The notes beneath the pieces were generated by a model that saw nothing but the letters and a program-made list of their open reading frames with translations, was not told the origin of the DNA and did no database searches. From CAZHMN01 sp964533705 (GTDB taxonomy: Bacteria > Electryoneota > B3-LCP), in the NCBI GenBank assembly GCA_964533705.1, contig CAZHMN010000040.1:1-25675 (forward strand): a stretch of DNA of 25,675 bases, given 5' to 3'. Each line of letters starts with the position of its first letter. The stretch's first letter is position 1. The position numbers and the translations under genes were made by a program. Positions 1 through 6,959 of the stretch are shown here, piece by piece.

Positions 1-615
1 AACGAAATCGCCGGCATCGCACCCGACGTTGATTATTTGGATGCTCGATATGGAGAGGGTAAATGGAGCGAGGGCCTGGCTTTGAACATCGCCATCGGCC
101 AGGGAGAACTTCTGGCCACACCCCTGCAATTAGCGCAATATTGCGGCATCCTGGCCACGGGCGGACTGCGCTGCAAACCTCACGTCTTTCTGGAGATGGT
201 CGAGAAAGACGGTAATATTATTACTTATAAGAGGGAACGTTCCAGAATTCCCATCAAATCCGAAAATTTCGAAATAATCAGGGAAGGAATGAATCGTGTG
301 ATCAACGGCGAAGAGGGGACGGCCAAATGGTTGAAAAGCTCCCGCTGGTGTCTGGCGGGTAAAACCGGTACCGCACAGAATCCCCACGGCGAGGATCACG
401 CCCTGTTTATCGGATTTGCCCCCTTCGAAAATCCCATTATCGCCGTGGCTGTGGTCCTGGAGAACGTCGGCTTCGGCTCGACTCACGCCGCTCCCATCGC
501 CGTCAAGCTGCTGACTAAATATCTGGAAATTATGCAGGTGCCGACTGCAAGGCCCTCACCAGAAACGAACGAATCGGAAAAAACTGCCGCAAACTTGAGC
601 GATGCCAAACCATGA
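1..615 (+). CDS. mrdA: Penicillin-binding protein 2, C-terminal part (5' end outside window)
   Basis: Peptidoglycan transpeptidase of the elongation machinery, acting in the periplasm on lipid-II-derived strands together with RodA. The open frame runs from base 1 without a start, so about 204 C-terminal residues are seen. The class-B PBP motif KTGTAQ is encoded at about 361-378, and the segment LNIAIGQGELLATPLQLAQ (about 79-135) is typical of PBP2. The serine SxxK and SxN motifs lie upstream of the window. The tail after the transpeptidase fold (about 30 residues, Thr/Ser/Glu-rich) looks disordered. Its TGA stop overlaps the rodA start as ATGA (612-615), the usual translational coupling of the mrdA-rodA pair. 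The in-frame TTG at 37 is internal, not a start. The assignment to PBP2 rather than FtsI rests on the motif wording and on the RodA neighbour. Confidence 0.93.
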   Translation, partial: NEIAGIAPDVDYLDARYGEGKWSEGLALNIAIGQGELLATPLQLAQYCGILATGGLRCKPHVFLEMVEKDGNIITYKRERSRIPIKSENFEIIREGMNRVINGEEGTAKWLKSSRWCLAGKTGTAQNPHGEDHALFIGFAPFENPIIAVAVVLENVGFGSTHAAPIAVKLLTKYLEIMQVPTARPSPETNESEKTAANLSDAKP

Positions 616-1838
616 ATTACGGCAGATTAAAAGAGCTCGATCTCCGGCTGCTGCTGGCAACGCTCGGACTGATCAGTATTGGTCTCCTGGTGATTTACGC
701 CGCCACCTCGAATGGCCAGAGCGGATTGCCCCAACTTTTTCAGCGCCAGTTTATCTACGCATTAGTCGGCTTCTTCCTCCTGATCGCCGCTGCGCTATTA
801 TCACCGCGCGTTCATTTTACTTTTGCTTACCTCTTCTATTTTATCTGTTGTATCATGCTCCTGGGCGTTCTGGTCTGGGGCGAATCCGCCAAGGGCGCAG
901 CCCGCTGGATCAATCTCGGCGTCTTTTCTTTTCAGCCTTCGGAGCCAGCAAAGATCGCACTCGTCCTCGCCTTATCCAGATTGGTAACGGATAAAAAATA
1001 CGATCCTCGGAAACTAACGCATCTTCTCCGCACACTTGCATTCGGACTGCTCCCTCTCGCCCTGGTGATGGCTCAACCGGATCTCGGCACCTCGATGATT
1101 TTCGCAGCGATAACTCTTTTCATCGTCATCGCGGCGGGAACGCCCTATGCCTACCTCCTGGTATTGGTCAGCCCGGTTGGCGCCGCGCTGGCATCAATCC
1201 ATACCGTCGCCCTCCTGATTTTTTTCACTCTCTTGGTCCTCCTCGCCTGGCGTTTCAGATTCAGGCTGGCCTTTCTGATCCTGCTGGTCCTGATCAATCT
1301 GGGAATCAGTTTCAGCGCACCGCACCTCTGGAATAATTTAAAACCGTACCAGAAGAACCGGCTGGTCAGTTTCATCCATCCAGAGGCCGATCCCCGGGGT
1401 TCAGGATATCAGGTTCTGCAATCGAAGGTCGCCATCGGGTCGGGAGGATTCAGCGGCAAAGGCCTGGGGCAGGGAAGTCAGACGCAGCTAAAATTTCTAC
1501 CCGAGCAGCACACCGACTTCATCTTCTCCGTCGTCGGCGAAGAACTTGGACTGCTCGGAGCGATGTTCGTCCTGACTCTCTTTTTCATTGTCGTCGCACG
1601 TGGTTTCCGAGCCGCACAGAAATCGAAAGGACGATATAGCGCACTGGTCTGCATCGGCCTGAGTTCCATGCTCACCTTTCATATTTTCATCAATGTAGGG
1701 ATGGCCGTCGGACTCATGCCGGTGACAGGATTACCCCTACCTTTTTTGAGTTACGGCGGGTCCTTCCTCTGGACGGCGATGATCGCTGTCGGGGTAATTC
1801 TGGGCATCCAGCACCGCTGGAAGGAATACACCCCCTAA
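612..1838 (+). CDS. rodA: Rod shape-determining protein RodA (SEDS peptidoglycan glycosyltransferase)
   Basis: Inner-membrane SEDS glycosyltransferase that polymerises lipid II during lateral wall growth, with PBP2 as cognate transpeptidase. The 408-residue protein is highly hydrophobic, with about ten membrane segments. Family signatures visible: RWINLGVFSFQPSEPAKIA (residues 99-117), the periplasmic loop beginning PYQKNRLVSFIHPEADPRG (245-263) whose Asp260 matches the family's essential aspartate, GSGGFSGKGLGQG (276-288), and LPEQHTDFIFSVVGEELG (296-313). The ATG at 612 overlaps the mrdA stop. Length is normal. No terminator hairpin follows; the next gene has its own promoter 17 bp after the rodA stop. 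The loop residues favour RodA over FtsW, as does the neighbour. Confidence 0.96.
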   Translation: MNYGRLKELDLRLLLATLGLISIGLLVIYAATSNGQSGLPQLFQRQFIYALVGFFLLIAAALLSPRVHFTFAYLFYFICCIMLLGVLVWGESAKGAARWINLGVFSFQPSEPAKIALVLALSRLVTDKKYDPRKLTHLLRTLAFGLLPLALVMAQPDLGTSMIFAAITLFIVIAAGTPYAYLLVLVSPVGAALASIHTVALLIFFTLLVLLAWRFRFRLAFLILLVLINLGISFSAPHLWNNLKPYQKNRLVSFIHPEADPRGSGYQVLQSKVAIGSGGFSGKGLGQGSQTQLKFLPEQHTDFIFSVVGEELGLLGAMFVLTLFFIVVARGFRAAQKSKGRYSALVCIGLSSMLTFHIFINVGMAVGLMPVTGLPLPFLSYGGSFLWTAMIAVGVILGIQHRWKEYTP

Positions 1839-1854
1839 AAAAAATAATCTTTTC

Positions 1855-1883
1855 TTGACTGCAGTTTTTTTTTGAATTAGATT
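1855..1883 (+). promoter_or_regulatory. Predicted sigma70-type promoter of the first HDOD gene
   Basis: TTGACT (1855-1860), a 17 bp spacer, then TAGATT (1878-1883). The spacer holds a run of nine T (1865-1873). The promoter lies 17 bp after the rodA stop and about 55 bp before the ATG at 1938. It is a sequence match only. Confidence 0.55.
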
Positions 1884-1937
1884 ATTTTCTAAAGAAGGTT
1901 CAAAATCACACTATGAAATATAAAAGGAATATATAAT

Positions 1938-2828
1938 ATGCTTGAAGTCCTATCTTCTACGAGAACGAGAGAGCGAGAGTGGATACTAATCAAATTAATG
2001 GAAATTAGCGATCTGCCCACGCTTCCCTCCGTTTTCCTCAATATCATCAAACTCATGAGAGATCCCGATACTCCCATGATCGAGATCGCCAAAGCCATTG
2101 AGGCCGATCCGGCCTTGAGCATGAAGATTTTAAGGCTGATAAACTCGTCCTTCTATGGACTAGCTAAATCGGTCAAATCCGTTCAGCAGGCAATCGTCAT
2201 GCTGGGTGCCAATACGGTTAAGAATATCGTCATATCCGCGTCCCTCATCAAAGCATTGGAAGCGAACGAAAAGACCTGCAGTTTCGATCGTGAGGCGCTC
2301 TGGCAGCATTCCATCGGCTGCGGTTTGATCGCCCATCATCTCGGAAATCGAATCGAATTTGCTCATACCGAAGAGAGGTTTACCGCCGGCATCCTCCATG
2401 ATGTGGGTAAAATTATCCTGGACATATATTTCCATTCTGAGCTGCGGACTGTTCTCAAGCAAATCCAGCAGAAGAATGTGCCTTTTTACAAGGCTGAACG
2501 TGAAATCCTGGGCATTGACCACGGCGAAATCGGAGCTTACGTCGCCGAAACCTGGCTGCTGCCCGATGAGCTGGTCGAAGTCATTGCCAAGCATCATGAC
2601 TATGATGATGATCATGAGCATGCAGATTTGATCGCCCTCATCCAGTTTTCGGATATGTTGGTTCGCAAATATCAGGTTGGCTCGGGCGGCAATGACCTGG
2701 TGCCGGAACTCGATCCTCTGATCTGGCAAAGGCTGAATCTCGATGAAGATTCCTTGGCTGGGATGGAAGAAGAACTAAAAATAGAAGCATCCAAGGTGCT
2801 GGGGCCAATCGTTGAGATGCGAAAATAA
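1938..2828 (+). CDS. HDOD domain signalling protein (paralogue 1)
   Basis: Cytoplasmic HDOD-domain protein of 296 residues, a class linked to signalling and sometimes to c-di-GMP networks; no reaction can be assigned. The HDOD core starts at ISDLPTLPSVFLNII (residues 23-37) and includes DPALSMKILRLINSSFYGLA (57-76). Unlike many degenerate HDOD proteins it keeps an HD-type residue series: His124, His154-Asp155 (GILHDVGK), His195, His219-His220 and Asp239. The GYP motif of c-di-GMP phosphodiesterases is missing. No receiver or GGDEF domain is attached. The ATG at 1938 is preceded by AAAAGGA at 1922-1928, so this start is preferred over Met21. A close paralogue follows at 3146. The gene has its own promoter and terminator, so it is probably monocistronic. 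Confidence 0.88.
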   Translation: MLEVLSSTRTREREWILIKLMEISDLPTLPSVFLNIIKLMRDPDTPMIEIAKAIEADPALSMKILRLINSSFYGLAKSVKSVQQAIVMLGANTVKNIVISASLIKALEANEKTCSFDREALWQHSIGCGLIAHHLGNRIEFAHTEERFTAGILHDVGKIILDIYFHSELRTVLKQIQQKNVPFYKAEREILGIDHGEIGAYVAETWLLPDELVEVIAKHHDYDDDHEHADLIALIQFSDMLVRKYQVGSGGNDLVPELDPLIWQRLNLDEDSLAGMEEELKIEASKVLGPIVEMRK

Positions 2829-2850
2829 TCATTCGTCCCCTCACCCCCTC

Positions 2851-2889
2851 GATCGGAGTTCGCCCGTTGCGGATTCCGATCTTTTTTTT
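2851..2889 (+). terminator. Rho-independent terminator after HDOD gene 1
   Basis: Stem GATCGGA (2851-2857) pairs with TCCGATC (2875-2881), with a 17-nt loop, followed directly by eight T (2882-2889). It starts 22 bp after the stop codon. Confidence 0.8.
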
Positions 2890-3068
2890 CTCCTTCGGAT
2901 TCCAACTTTTCATCCGATTGGCGATATTGATCTGCAATCAGTAATAACAAATAGTCAAATCAATTCGGTCATTTTTTTGAGAAGGTGGAATTTGCACTTG
3001 GGGAATAGGTAAATTTGGACTAACAAGGTCGGTGGTTAAAGTAACCCCCTAACCCTGGCAAAATTCCC

Positions 3069-3096
3069 TTGACTTTACGCGCCTGAATTCTAAATA
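3069..3096 (+). promoter_or_regulatory. Predicted promoter of the second HDOD gene
   Basis: TTGACT (3069-3074) with a 16 bp spacer to TAAATA (3091-3096). The -35 is identical to that of the first HDOD gene; the -10 is weak. Expected transcription start is about 40 bp before the ATG at 3146. Confidence 0.45.
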
Positions 3097-3145
3097 TTAA
3101 CACCCAGTAAAAGACCCTCACAGCGACTTCAACAAATAAAGTGAT

Positions 3146-4003
3146 ATGAAGGCTTTGATCCTGGATCGGTTGTACGGGATAAGCGATCTCCCCACCCTTC
3201 CAACCGTCTTTTTAAACGTCATGCGATTGATGCGGGATCCCAACACGCCCATGAAGGACCTCGCCAACGCGGTCGAATCCGATCCGGCGATCAGCATGAA
3301 AATTCTGAAACTCATCAACTCTTCATTTTACGGCCTGGCGCGAACTGTTGATTCGGTGCAGCAGGCGATCGTCCTGCTGGGTGCAAATACGCTTAAGAAC
3401 GTTGTGATATCCGTTTCCATTTTTAAGGCAATGGGGGGGGAAAGCACCAATTCCTGTTTTAACCGTGAAGCTTTCTGGCAGCATTCCATTGGTTGTGGTC
3501 TGATCGCCAGGTATTTGGGGAATCGAATTGATTGCGAGCGCGATGAACAGGGTTTTATCGCCGGCGTGATCCATGATATTGGAAAAGTCGTTTTGGATAG
3601 GTATTTTAACGATGAACTGGCGGATATTACTCGGTTGGTGAAAGAGAGAAATATATCGTTTTACAGCGCTGAATTGGAGACCATCGGTACCACACATGCA
3701 GAAATCGGTGAACATCTCGCCGAGAATTGGAAACTTCCCGAGAATCTTGTGGCTGTCGTCGGGCAACACCACAATTTTAATCCCGATTCTGATCACGCCA
3801 TGCTTACCGCGTTGATCCATTTGTCGGATATACTAGCTCGCAAGTACAAAGTCGGTTCCGGTGGTGACAATCTCATTCCTGAGGTGGATCCATTAGTATG
3901 GCAAACGCTGAATCTGGAACCGGGCGATTTGGATGCCATGGATGAAGAGCTGCAAATTGAACTTGAAAAGAGTAAGGAATTGAGGGATTTAATGCTGCGA
4001 TAA
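3146..4003 (+). CDS. HDOD domain signalling protein (paralogue 2)
   Basis: A 285-residue HDOD protein, clearly a duplicate of the gene at 1938: both share near-identical blocks such as ISDLPTLP(S/T)VFLN and SVQQAIV(M/L)LGANT. HD-type residues are again kept: His113, His143-Asp144 (GVIHDIGK), His184 and His208-His209, with an Asp in LIHLSDILARK. The GYP motif is missing. A run of eight G (3433-3440) encodes Gly97-Gly98 at a point where the first paralogue has unrelated sequence; slippage there would truncate the protein. The start is the ATG at 3146, with only a weak ribosome site (AAAGTGAT). The gene is flanked by its own promoter and terminator. The function is presumably regulatory, but target and ligand are unknown. 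Confidence 0.88.
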   Translation: MKALILDRLYGISDLPTLPTVFLNVMRLMRDPNTPMKDLANAVESDPAISMKILKLINSSFYGLARTVDSVQQAIVLLGANTLKNVVISVSIFKAMGGESTNSCFNREAFWQHSIGCGLIARYLGNRIDCERDEQGFIAGVIHDIGKVVLDRYFNDELADITRLVKERNISFYSAELETIGTTHAEIGEHLAENWKLPENLVAVVGQHHNFNPDSDHAMLTALIHLSDILARKYKVGSGGDNLIPEVDPLVWQTLNLEPGDLDAMDEELQIELEKSKELRDLMLR

Positions 4004-4029
4004 ATTTCGAAATAAATGCATAATAAAAT

Positions 4030-4060
4030 CCGGGGTCGTCAACGTTTGACTCCGGTTTTT
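4030..4060 (+). terminator. Rho-independent terminator after HDOD gene 2
   Basis: CCGGGGTC (4030-4037) pairs with GACTCCGG (4048-4055), including one G-T wobble, followed by five T (4056-4060). It begins 27 bp after the stop. Confidence 0.8.
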
Positions 4061-4097
4061 GTCTCTACCTTCGCTTGTCCGTTGCCGCCTTTTTCAC

Positions 4098-4126
4098 TTG
4101 AAAATGTCCCCTCCGTTACCTATATT
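4098..4126 (+). promoter_or_regulatory. Predicted promoter of the aminotransferase gene
   Basis: TTGAAA (4098-4103), exactly 17 bp, then TATATT (4121-4126). The start codon is at 4239, so the leader would be about 105 nt. I see no clear structure in that leader. Confidence 0.5.
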
Positions 4127-4238
4127 CATCACCCGGCAGCCTTTCATCCCGAACAGCCGCCTTAAACAATCGTCGCAACCCTGTCTAACCGACCACAAAG
4201 CGGCAGCAATAGATTCGATAAACACTCTGCTATAACGG

Positions 4239-5342
4239 ATGAAAAATTTCCTCCCCGGGCCGACCGAGGTGCATCCCGACGTCCTGGCCCAACTGTCAAA
4301 ACCCATCATCGGACATCATACGGCGGAGTTTCAGGAACTGCTCAGTCAAATCAATCCGCGATTGCAGTGGCTATTCGCGACGAAGCACCCGGTGTTTACC
4401 CTGACCTGTACGGCTTCCGCAGCTATGGAAGCAGCCCTGACAAACACCACAGGCGAGAGAATACTGATTCTGGCAAACGGTGCTTTCGGCGAACGATGGT
4501 TGTCAGCCGCGCGCCATTTTGGACTTTCTGCGGATGGTTTCAGTCTGGGCTGGAGCATCACCTTCAATAAGCATGAGATCGCCCGGCTTCTGGATAGAAT
4601 GGGCTATGACACCCTGGTTATGGTGCACGGCGAATCCTCCACGGGAATGCTCAATCCCGTCGAACCGGTGGCTGACCTTCTGAAAACCAGACCCCACGTG
4701 CTCTTTATCCTCGATGCTGTCGCCACCATCGGAGGCGTCCCTCTGTATATGGATTCATCCCGGGTGGACGTGCTCGTCGGAGCTTCGCAAAAGTGCCTGG
4801 CTCTGCCTCCCGGCATCGTTCCCATCGGCGTGTCAGAGCACGCTTTGAAAAGGAGCGAATCCTCCAGACTCAGAGGCTATGCACACGACTTCACCATCTG
4901 GCAGGAACGCTGGGAGAAACATCAGACGGTGGCAACTCCCGCAATCCCGCAGTTGCGCGCCCTGCTGTATCAGCTTGAACGAATCGAGAATGAGACGTTA
5001 CAAGCTCGCTGGGAACGCCACCAGCGGATGTCAGAGAGAACAACGCAGTGGGCTCTAAGTCGAGGGTTAGTACCGCTTGCTCCCCAGGGCGAACGCCTGG
5101 CATCCATCAGTTGTCTGAGCTTCGAAGATGGCCGAAAAACAACCGGCATCGTTGAAGCTCTGGCTCAGAAGGGCTATTGGATTGATGACGGGTACGGAAA
5201 GTTGAAAGGGCGGACTCTGCGCATCGGCCACTTAGGCGACTGGGGGCAATCCGACCTGGAAGGATTGTTGTCGGCCCTGGACGAAGTTCTCGAAGAGGAA
5301 GGGAGACAAAAAACCGACCCCAGCACGGGTGAGGTCGGCTGA
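4239..5342 (+). CDS. Class-V aminotransferase (serine/alanine-glyoxylate aminotransferase-like)
   Basis: PLP-dependent fold-type I aminotransferase, 367 residues, cytosolic. The N-terminus FLPGPTEVHPDVL and the block GHHTAEFQELL (residues 25-35) are typical of the serine-pyruvate / alanine-glyoxylate group. HGESSTGMLNP (130-140) is the substrate-side motif, Asp159 in FILDAVATIGG should contact the PLP pyridine, and Lys185 in GASQKCLALPPG is the Schiff-base lysine. Substrate cannot be fixed from sequence; serine:glyoxylate, alanine:glyoxylate and a phosphoserine-type role are all possible. There are no pathway neighbours: a signalling gene lies upstream and rpmB lies convergent 23 bp downstream. 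The last residues are encoded by DNA that also forms the rpmB terminator on the other strand. The ribosome site before the ATG is poor. Confidence 0.87.
   Translation: MKNFLPGPTEVHPDVLAQLSKPIIGHHTAEFQELLSQINPRLQWLFATKHPVFTLTCTASAAMEAALTNTTGERILILANGAFGERWLSAARHFGLSADGFSLGWSITFNKHEIARLLDRMGYDTLVMVHGESSTGMLNPVEPVADLLKTRPHVLFILDAVATIGGVPLYMDSSRVDVLVGASQKCLALPPGIVPIGVSEHALKRSESSRLRGYAHDFTIWQERWEKHQTVATPAIPQLRALLYQLERIENETLQARWERHQRMSERTTQWALSRGLVPLAPQGERLASISCLSFEDGRKTTGIVEALAQKGYWIDDGYGKLKGRTLRIGHLGDWGQSDLEGLLSALDEVLEEEGRQKTDPSTGEVG
5308..5340 (-). terminator. rpmB terminator, embedded in the aminotransferase 3' end
   Basis: Read on the minus strand, AGCCGACC pairs with GGTCGGTT (plus-strand core GGTCGG 5333-5338 and CCGACC 5314-5319) and is followed by a run of six T (plus-strand A 5308-5313). 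It lies about 25 bp beyond the rpmB stop and wholly inside the last codons of the convergent aminotransferase gene. Confidence 0.75.
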
Positions 5343-5365
5343 AATGTCCAATTGGCTGGAGAAGC

Positions 5366-5557
5366 TCAGCGCGCCTTCTGAACCTTGCCGGCTTGTATGC
5401 ATGAAGTGCAAACTCGCATACGGCGCACGCGGCCGTTATCCAGCACGCGAACGCGCTGCAAATTCGGGTACCAGCGACGTTTGCTGAGATTATGAGCGTG
5501 GCTCTGAGAAAAACCCACCATCGGGCCCTTCCCGCAGATTTCACAACGTTTTGACAT
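5366..5557 (-). CDS. rpmB: 50S ribosomal protein L28, zinc-binding type
   Basis: Large-subunit ribosomal protein, 63 residues from the ATG at 5557. The start MSKRCEICGKGPMVGF and the core SHAHNLSKRRWYPNLQRVRV are classic L28. Four cysteines, Cys5-x2-Cys8 and Cys50-x2-Cys53, form the zinc ribbon of the 'C+' form. Cys-free L28 forms are the ones known to replace it under zinc shortage, so this copy is the zinc-dependent type. An in-frame ATG at 5587 would add ten residues not seen in the family; the inner start has GGA about 8 nt upstream and is preferred. It is the only clear minus-strand gene here, standing alone between an aminotransferase and a DUF151 gene. A promoter and a terminator are both visible. 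Confidence 0.95.
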   Translation of the reverse strand: MSKRCEICGKGPMVGFSQSHAHNLSKRRWYPNLQRVRVLDNGRVRRMRVCTSCIQAGKVQKAR

Positions 5558-5594
5558 CCTGTGTTCCGTTGAAGTTTTGGAATTCAAATTGTTA

Positions 5595-5623
5595 AATATA
5601 TATAAATATCAATCCCTATGCAA
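5595..5623 (-). promoter_or_regulatory. Predicted rpmB promoter
   Basis: On the minus strand, TTGCAT (5623-5618), 17 bp, then TATATT (5600-5595). It would start transcripts roughly 30 bp before the rpmB ATG. The surrounding DNA is very AT-rich, which raises the chance of a random match. Confidence 0.5.
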
Positions 5624-5698
5624 TAAAAAATTCAAAATTCTATTATTCGTGTTCGACCTTCATTTTGCAAACTTTTTCCTTTTTTATCATCTCACCCC

Positions 5699-5728
5699 TT
5701 GACAATACCCCTTTTTTTATTATATTAT
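5699..5728 (+). promoter_or_regulatory. Strong predicted promoter of the DUF151 gene
   Basis: Consensus TTGACA (5699-5704), then TATATT at 5721-5726 (16 bp spacer) or TATTAT at 5723-5728 (18 bp). The spacer has seven T in a row (5712-5718). The start codon follows at 5773 after a leader of about 40 nt. Confidence 0.65.
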
Positions 5729-5772
5729 ATACAGCGCGTTTCTTCGGTTATCTATTCAACAGAGAGGGAATA

Positions 5773-6318
5773 ATGATTCCGGTCGAAGTCACAGGCGTTT
5801 CCGTCTGCCCGCCCTACCAGGGTTACGTGGTAATCCTTCGCGAGAAAGAAGGTGAACGCTGGCTGCCCATCTTCATCGGTGCGGCGGAAGCACAGGCCAT
5901 CTCACTGCTCTTGCAGGACATGCGCTACAGCCGCCCCTTGACCTTCGATCTCTTTTATAACCTCCTCGATGCCGCTGAAGCGCGGGTTCAGAAAATCGCC
6001 GTGACAGAACTCAAGGATAACACCTTCTACGCTCTGGTCGAAATGAAAACGCTGGAGGGTGAGGTCAAGATAGACGCCAGACCCTCAGATGCAATTGCCC
6101 TTGCCCTGAGGTCAAAGGTGCCCATCTTCGTAGCCGAGCAGGTAATGGATTCCGCAGCCGTCACCGGCGATCGAGCCGAAACGCAAGTCTCGAACCTCGA
6201 CGAAATCGCCACCCTGAACAAACAGCTTCAAGAAGCCATCCAGCGGGAAAGTTACGAAGAGGCCGCCGAACTCAGAGATCGCATACGTGAACTGGAAAAA
6301 AGGGAAAACCTGCGTTAA
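5773..6318 (+). CDS. DUF151 (bifunctional nuclease family) protein with C-terminal UVR motif
   Basis: A 181-residue protein. The N-terminal domain (about 1-125) is the DUF151/bifunctional nuclease fold: MIPVEVTGVSVCPPYQGYVV, then WLPIFIGAAEAQAI (30-43) and IDARPSDAIALALRSKVPIF (100-119). A helical UvrB/UvrC (UVR) motif follows at about 144-177, with ESYEEAAELRDRIRELEK as its core. Members have been reported with DNase/RNase activity and stress roles, but the biochemical job in most bacteria is open. The frame extends upstream to 5665, but the promoter lies inside that extension and AGAGAGGGA (5761-5769) sits just before the ATG at 5773, so that start is well supported. It is a single-gene unit, with promoter upstream and terminator downstream. 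Confidence 0.92.
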   Translation: MIPVEVTGVSVCPPYQGYVVILREKEGERWLPIFIGAAEAQAISLLLQDMRYSRPLTFDLFYNLLDAAEARVQKIAVTELKDNTFYALVEMKTLEGEVKIDARPSDAIALALRSKVPIFVAEQVMDSAAVTGDRAETQVSNLDEIATLNKQLQEAIQRESYEEAAELRDRIRELEKRENLR

Positions 6319-6350
6319 ATTTAACTTAATCGCCGATTGCCACTGTCATG

Positions 6351-6382
6351 GATCATTTCTAACCGCGGGAATGATCTTTTTT
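6351..6382 (+). terminator. Rho-independent terminator after the DUF151 gene
   Basis: GATCATT (6351-6357) pairs with AATGATC (6370-6376), 12-nt loop, then six T (6377-6382). It starts 32 bp after the stop codon. Confidence 0.8.
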
Positions 6383-6401
6383 CGTATTAAGAGCACCAAC
6401 G

Positions 6402-6460
6402 CTTGAAATGGAGCTTCACACTTACTTCATTTAGCCTCCGTTTCAAGGGACAGCTTTTTT
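6402..6460 (+). promoter_or_regulatory. Long hairpin ahead of the DUF1844 gene
   Basis: CTTGAAATGGA (6402-6412) pairs with TCCGTTTCAAG (6437-6447) over 11 bp with one wobble and a 24-nt loop. Six T follow at 6455-6460, eight bases beyond the stem. A second terminator, an operator, or a remnant are all possible. It sits between the DUF151 terminator and the predicted DUF1844 promoter. Confidence 0.4.
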
Positions 6461-6488
6461 GTGAGCCAGAGCGTATGACTTTTATTAT
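6459..6488 (+). promoter_or_regulatory. Possible promoter of the DUF1844-dus-larB-hsp20-lon group
   Basis: TTGTGA (6459-6464), 18 bp, TATTAT (6483-6488). This is weaker than the others in the window, but it is placed correctly about 35 bp before the ribosome site of the gene at 6530. Confidence 0.4.
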
Positions 6489-6529
6489 TATCATCTTGGA
6501 GAACGAAGGGTAACTGAGGAGCAATACTT

Positions 6530-6895
6530 ATGGCTGAAAACGATCGCAGTCAAAAGCATTCCACCCTATTTATGGAATTGGCGGCATCCTTTCAACTGAG
6601 TGCACTCCAGGGTCTGGGAAAACTGGTGGATCCCAAAACCGGAAAAGCAGAAGTCAACCTGGAAGGCGCTGCTGCATCAATAGACATGCTGGACATGCTG
6701 GCAGCAAAAACTAAGGGAAATTTGAGCGCTGAGGAATCCTCCTATCTGAATCAAACCCTGAGCCTCCTTAAACTGAATTACGTCGAAGAACTCAACAAAC
6801 CCAAGAGGGAAACCCCTCCCGCTGAAGAAACACAAGCCTCCGATCAAGAGCAGCTGAAAGAAACATCCTCAAACGCCAGCCAAGAGGGGAAATAA
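6530..6895 (+). CDS. DUF1844 domain protein
   Basis: Small, predicted cytosolic 121-residue protein of unknown function. Residues about 10-88 match the DUF1844 pattern: FMELAASFQLSALQGLGKLV, a short turn DPKTGKAEVNLEGAAASIDM, a Leu-rich helix, and YLNQTLSLLKLNYVEEL at the end. After residue 90 the tail is Glu/Gln/Thr-rich and probably disordered. No catalytic motif, signal peptide or membrane segment is visible. A good ribosome site GAGGAG (6516-6521) lies eight bases before the ATG. The next gene, dus, starts about 64 bp later with no clear promoter between them, so the two may share a transcript. Family members are widespread but uncharacterised, and context gives no function. Confidence 0.85.
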   Translation: MAENDRSQKHSTLFMELAASFQLSALQGLGKLVDPKTGKAEVNLEGAAASIDMLDMLAAKTKGNLSAEESSYLNQTLSLLKLNYVEELNKPKRETPPAEETQASDQEQLKETSSNASQEGK

Positions 6896-6959
6896 GGGGA
6901 AAGTTGATTCATTACTCCACCATTAATCCGCCGGATACTTAGATTAAGAGAAAAAAACG

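Larger units (their letters stand above)
2829..3145. other. Intergenic region between the two HDOD genes
   Basis: This 317 bp stretch holds the terminator of the first HDOD gene (2851-2889), an AT-rich middle with a T7 run (2972-2978), a small perfect hairpin GGTTA-AAG-TAACC (3034-3046) with a further TAACC at 3050-3054, and the promoter of the second HDOD gene (3069-3096). I see no reading frame there with a convincing start or recognisable protein. The GGTTA/TAACC element just upstream of the -35 could be an operator, but nothing confirms it. Confidence 0.5.

Noticed and set aside
2160..2729. Long open frame on the minus strand across HDOD gene 1
   Set aside because: No recognisable protein; it mirrors a well-supported gene on the + strand. 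The same applies to the minus-strand frames at 6975-7838 and 12425-12892.
5665..5772. In-frame upstream extension of the DUF151 gene
   Set aside because: The extension contains the promoter (5699-5728) and lacks family similarity; ATG 5773 has a strong ribosome site.
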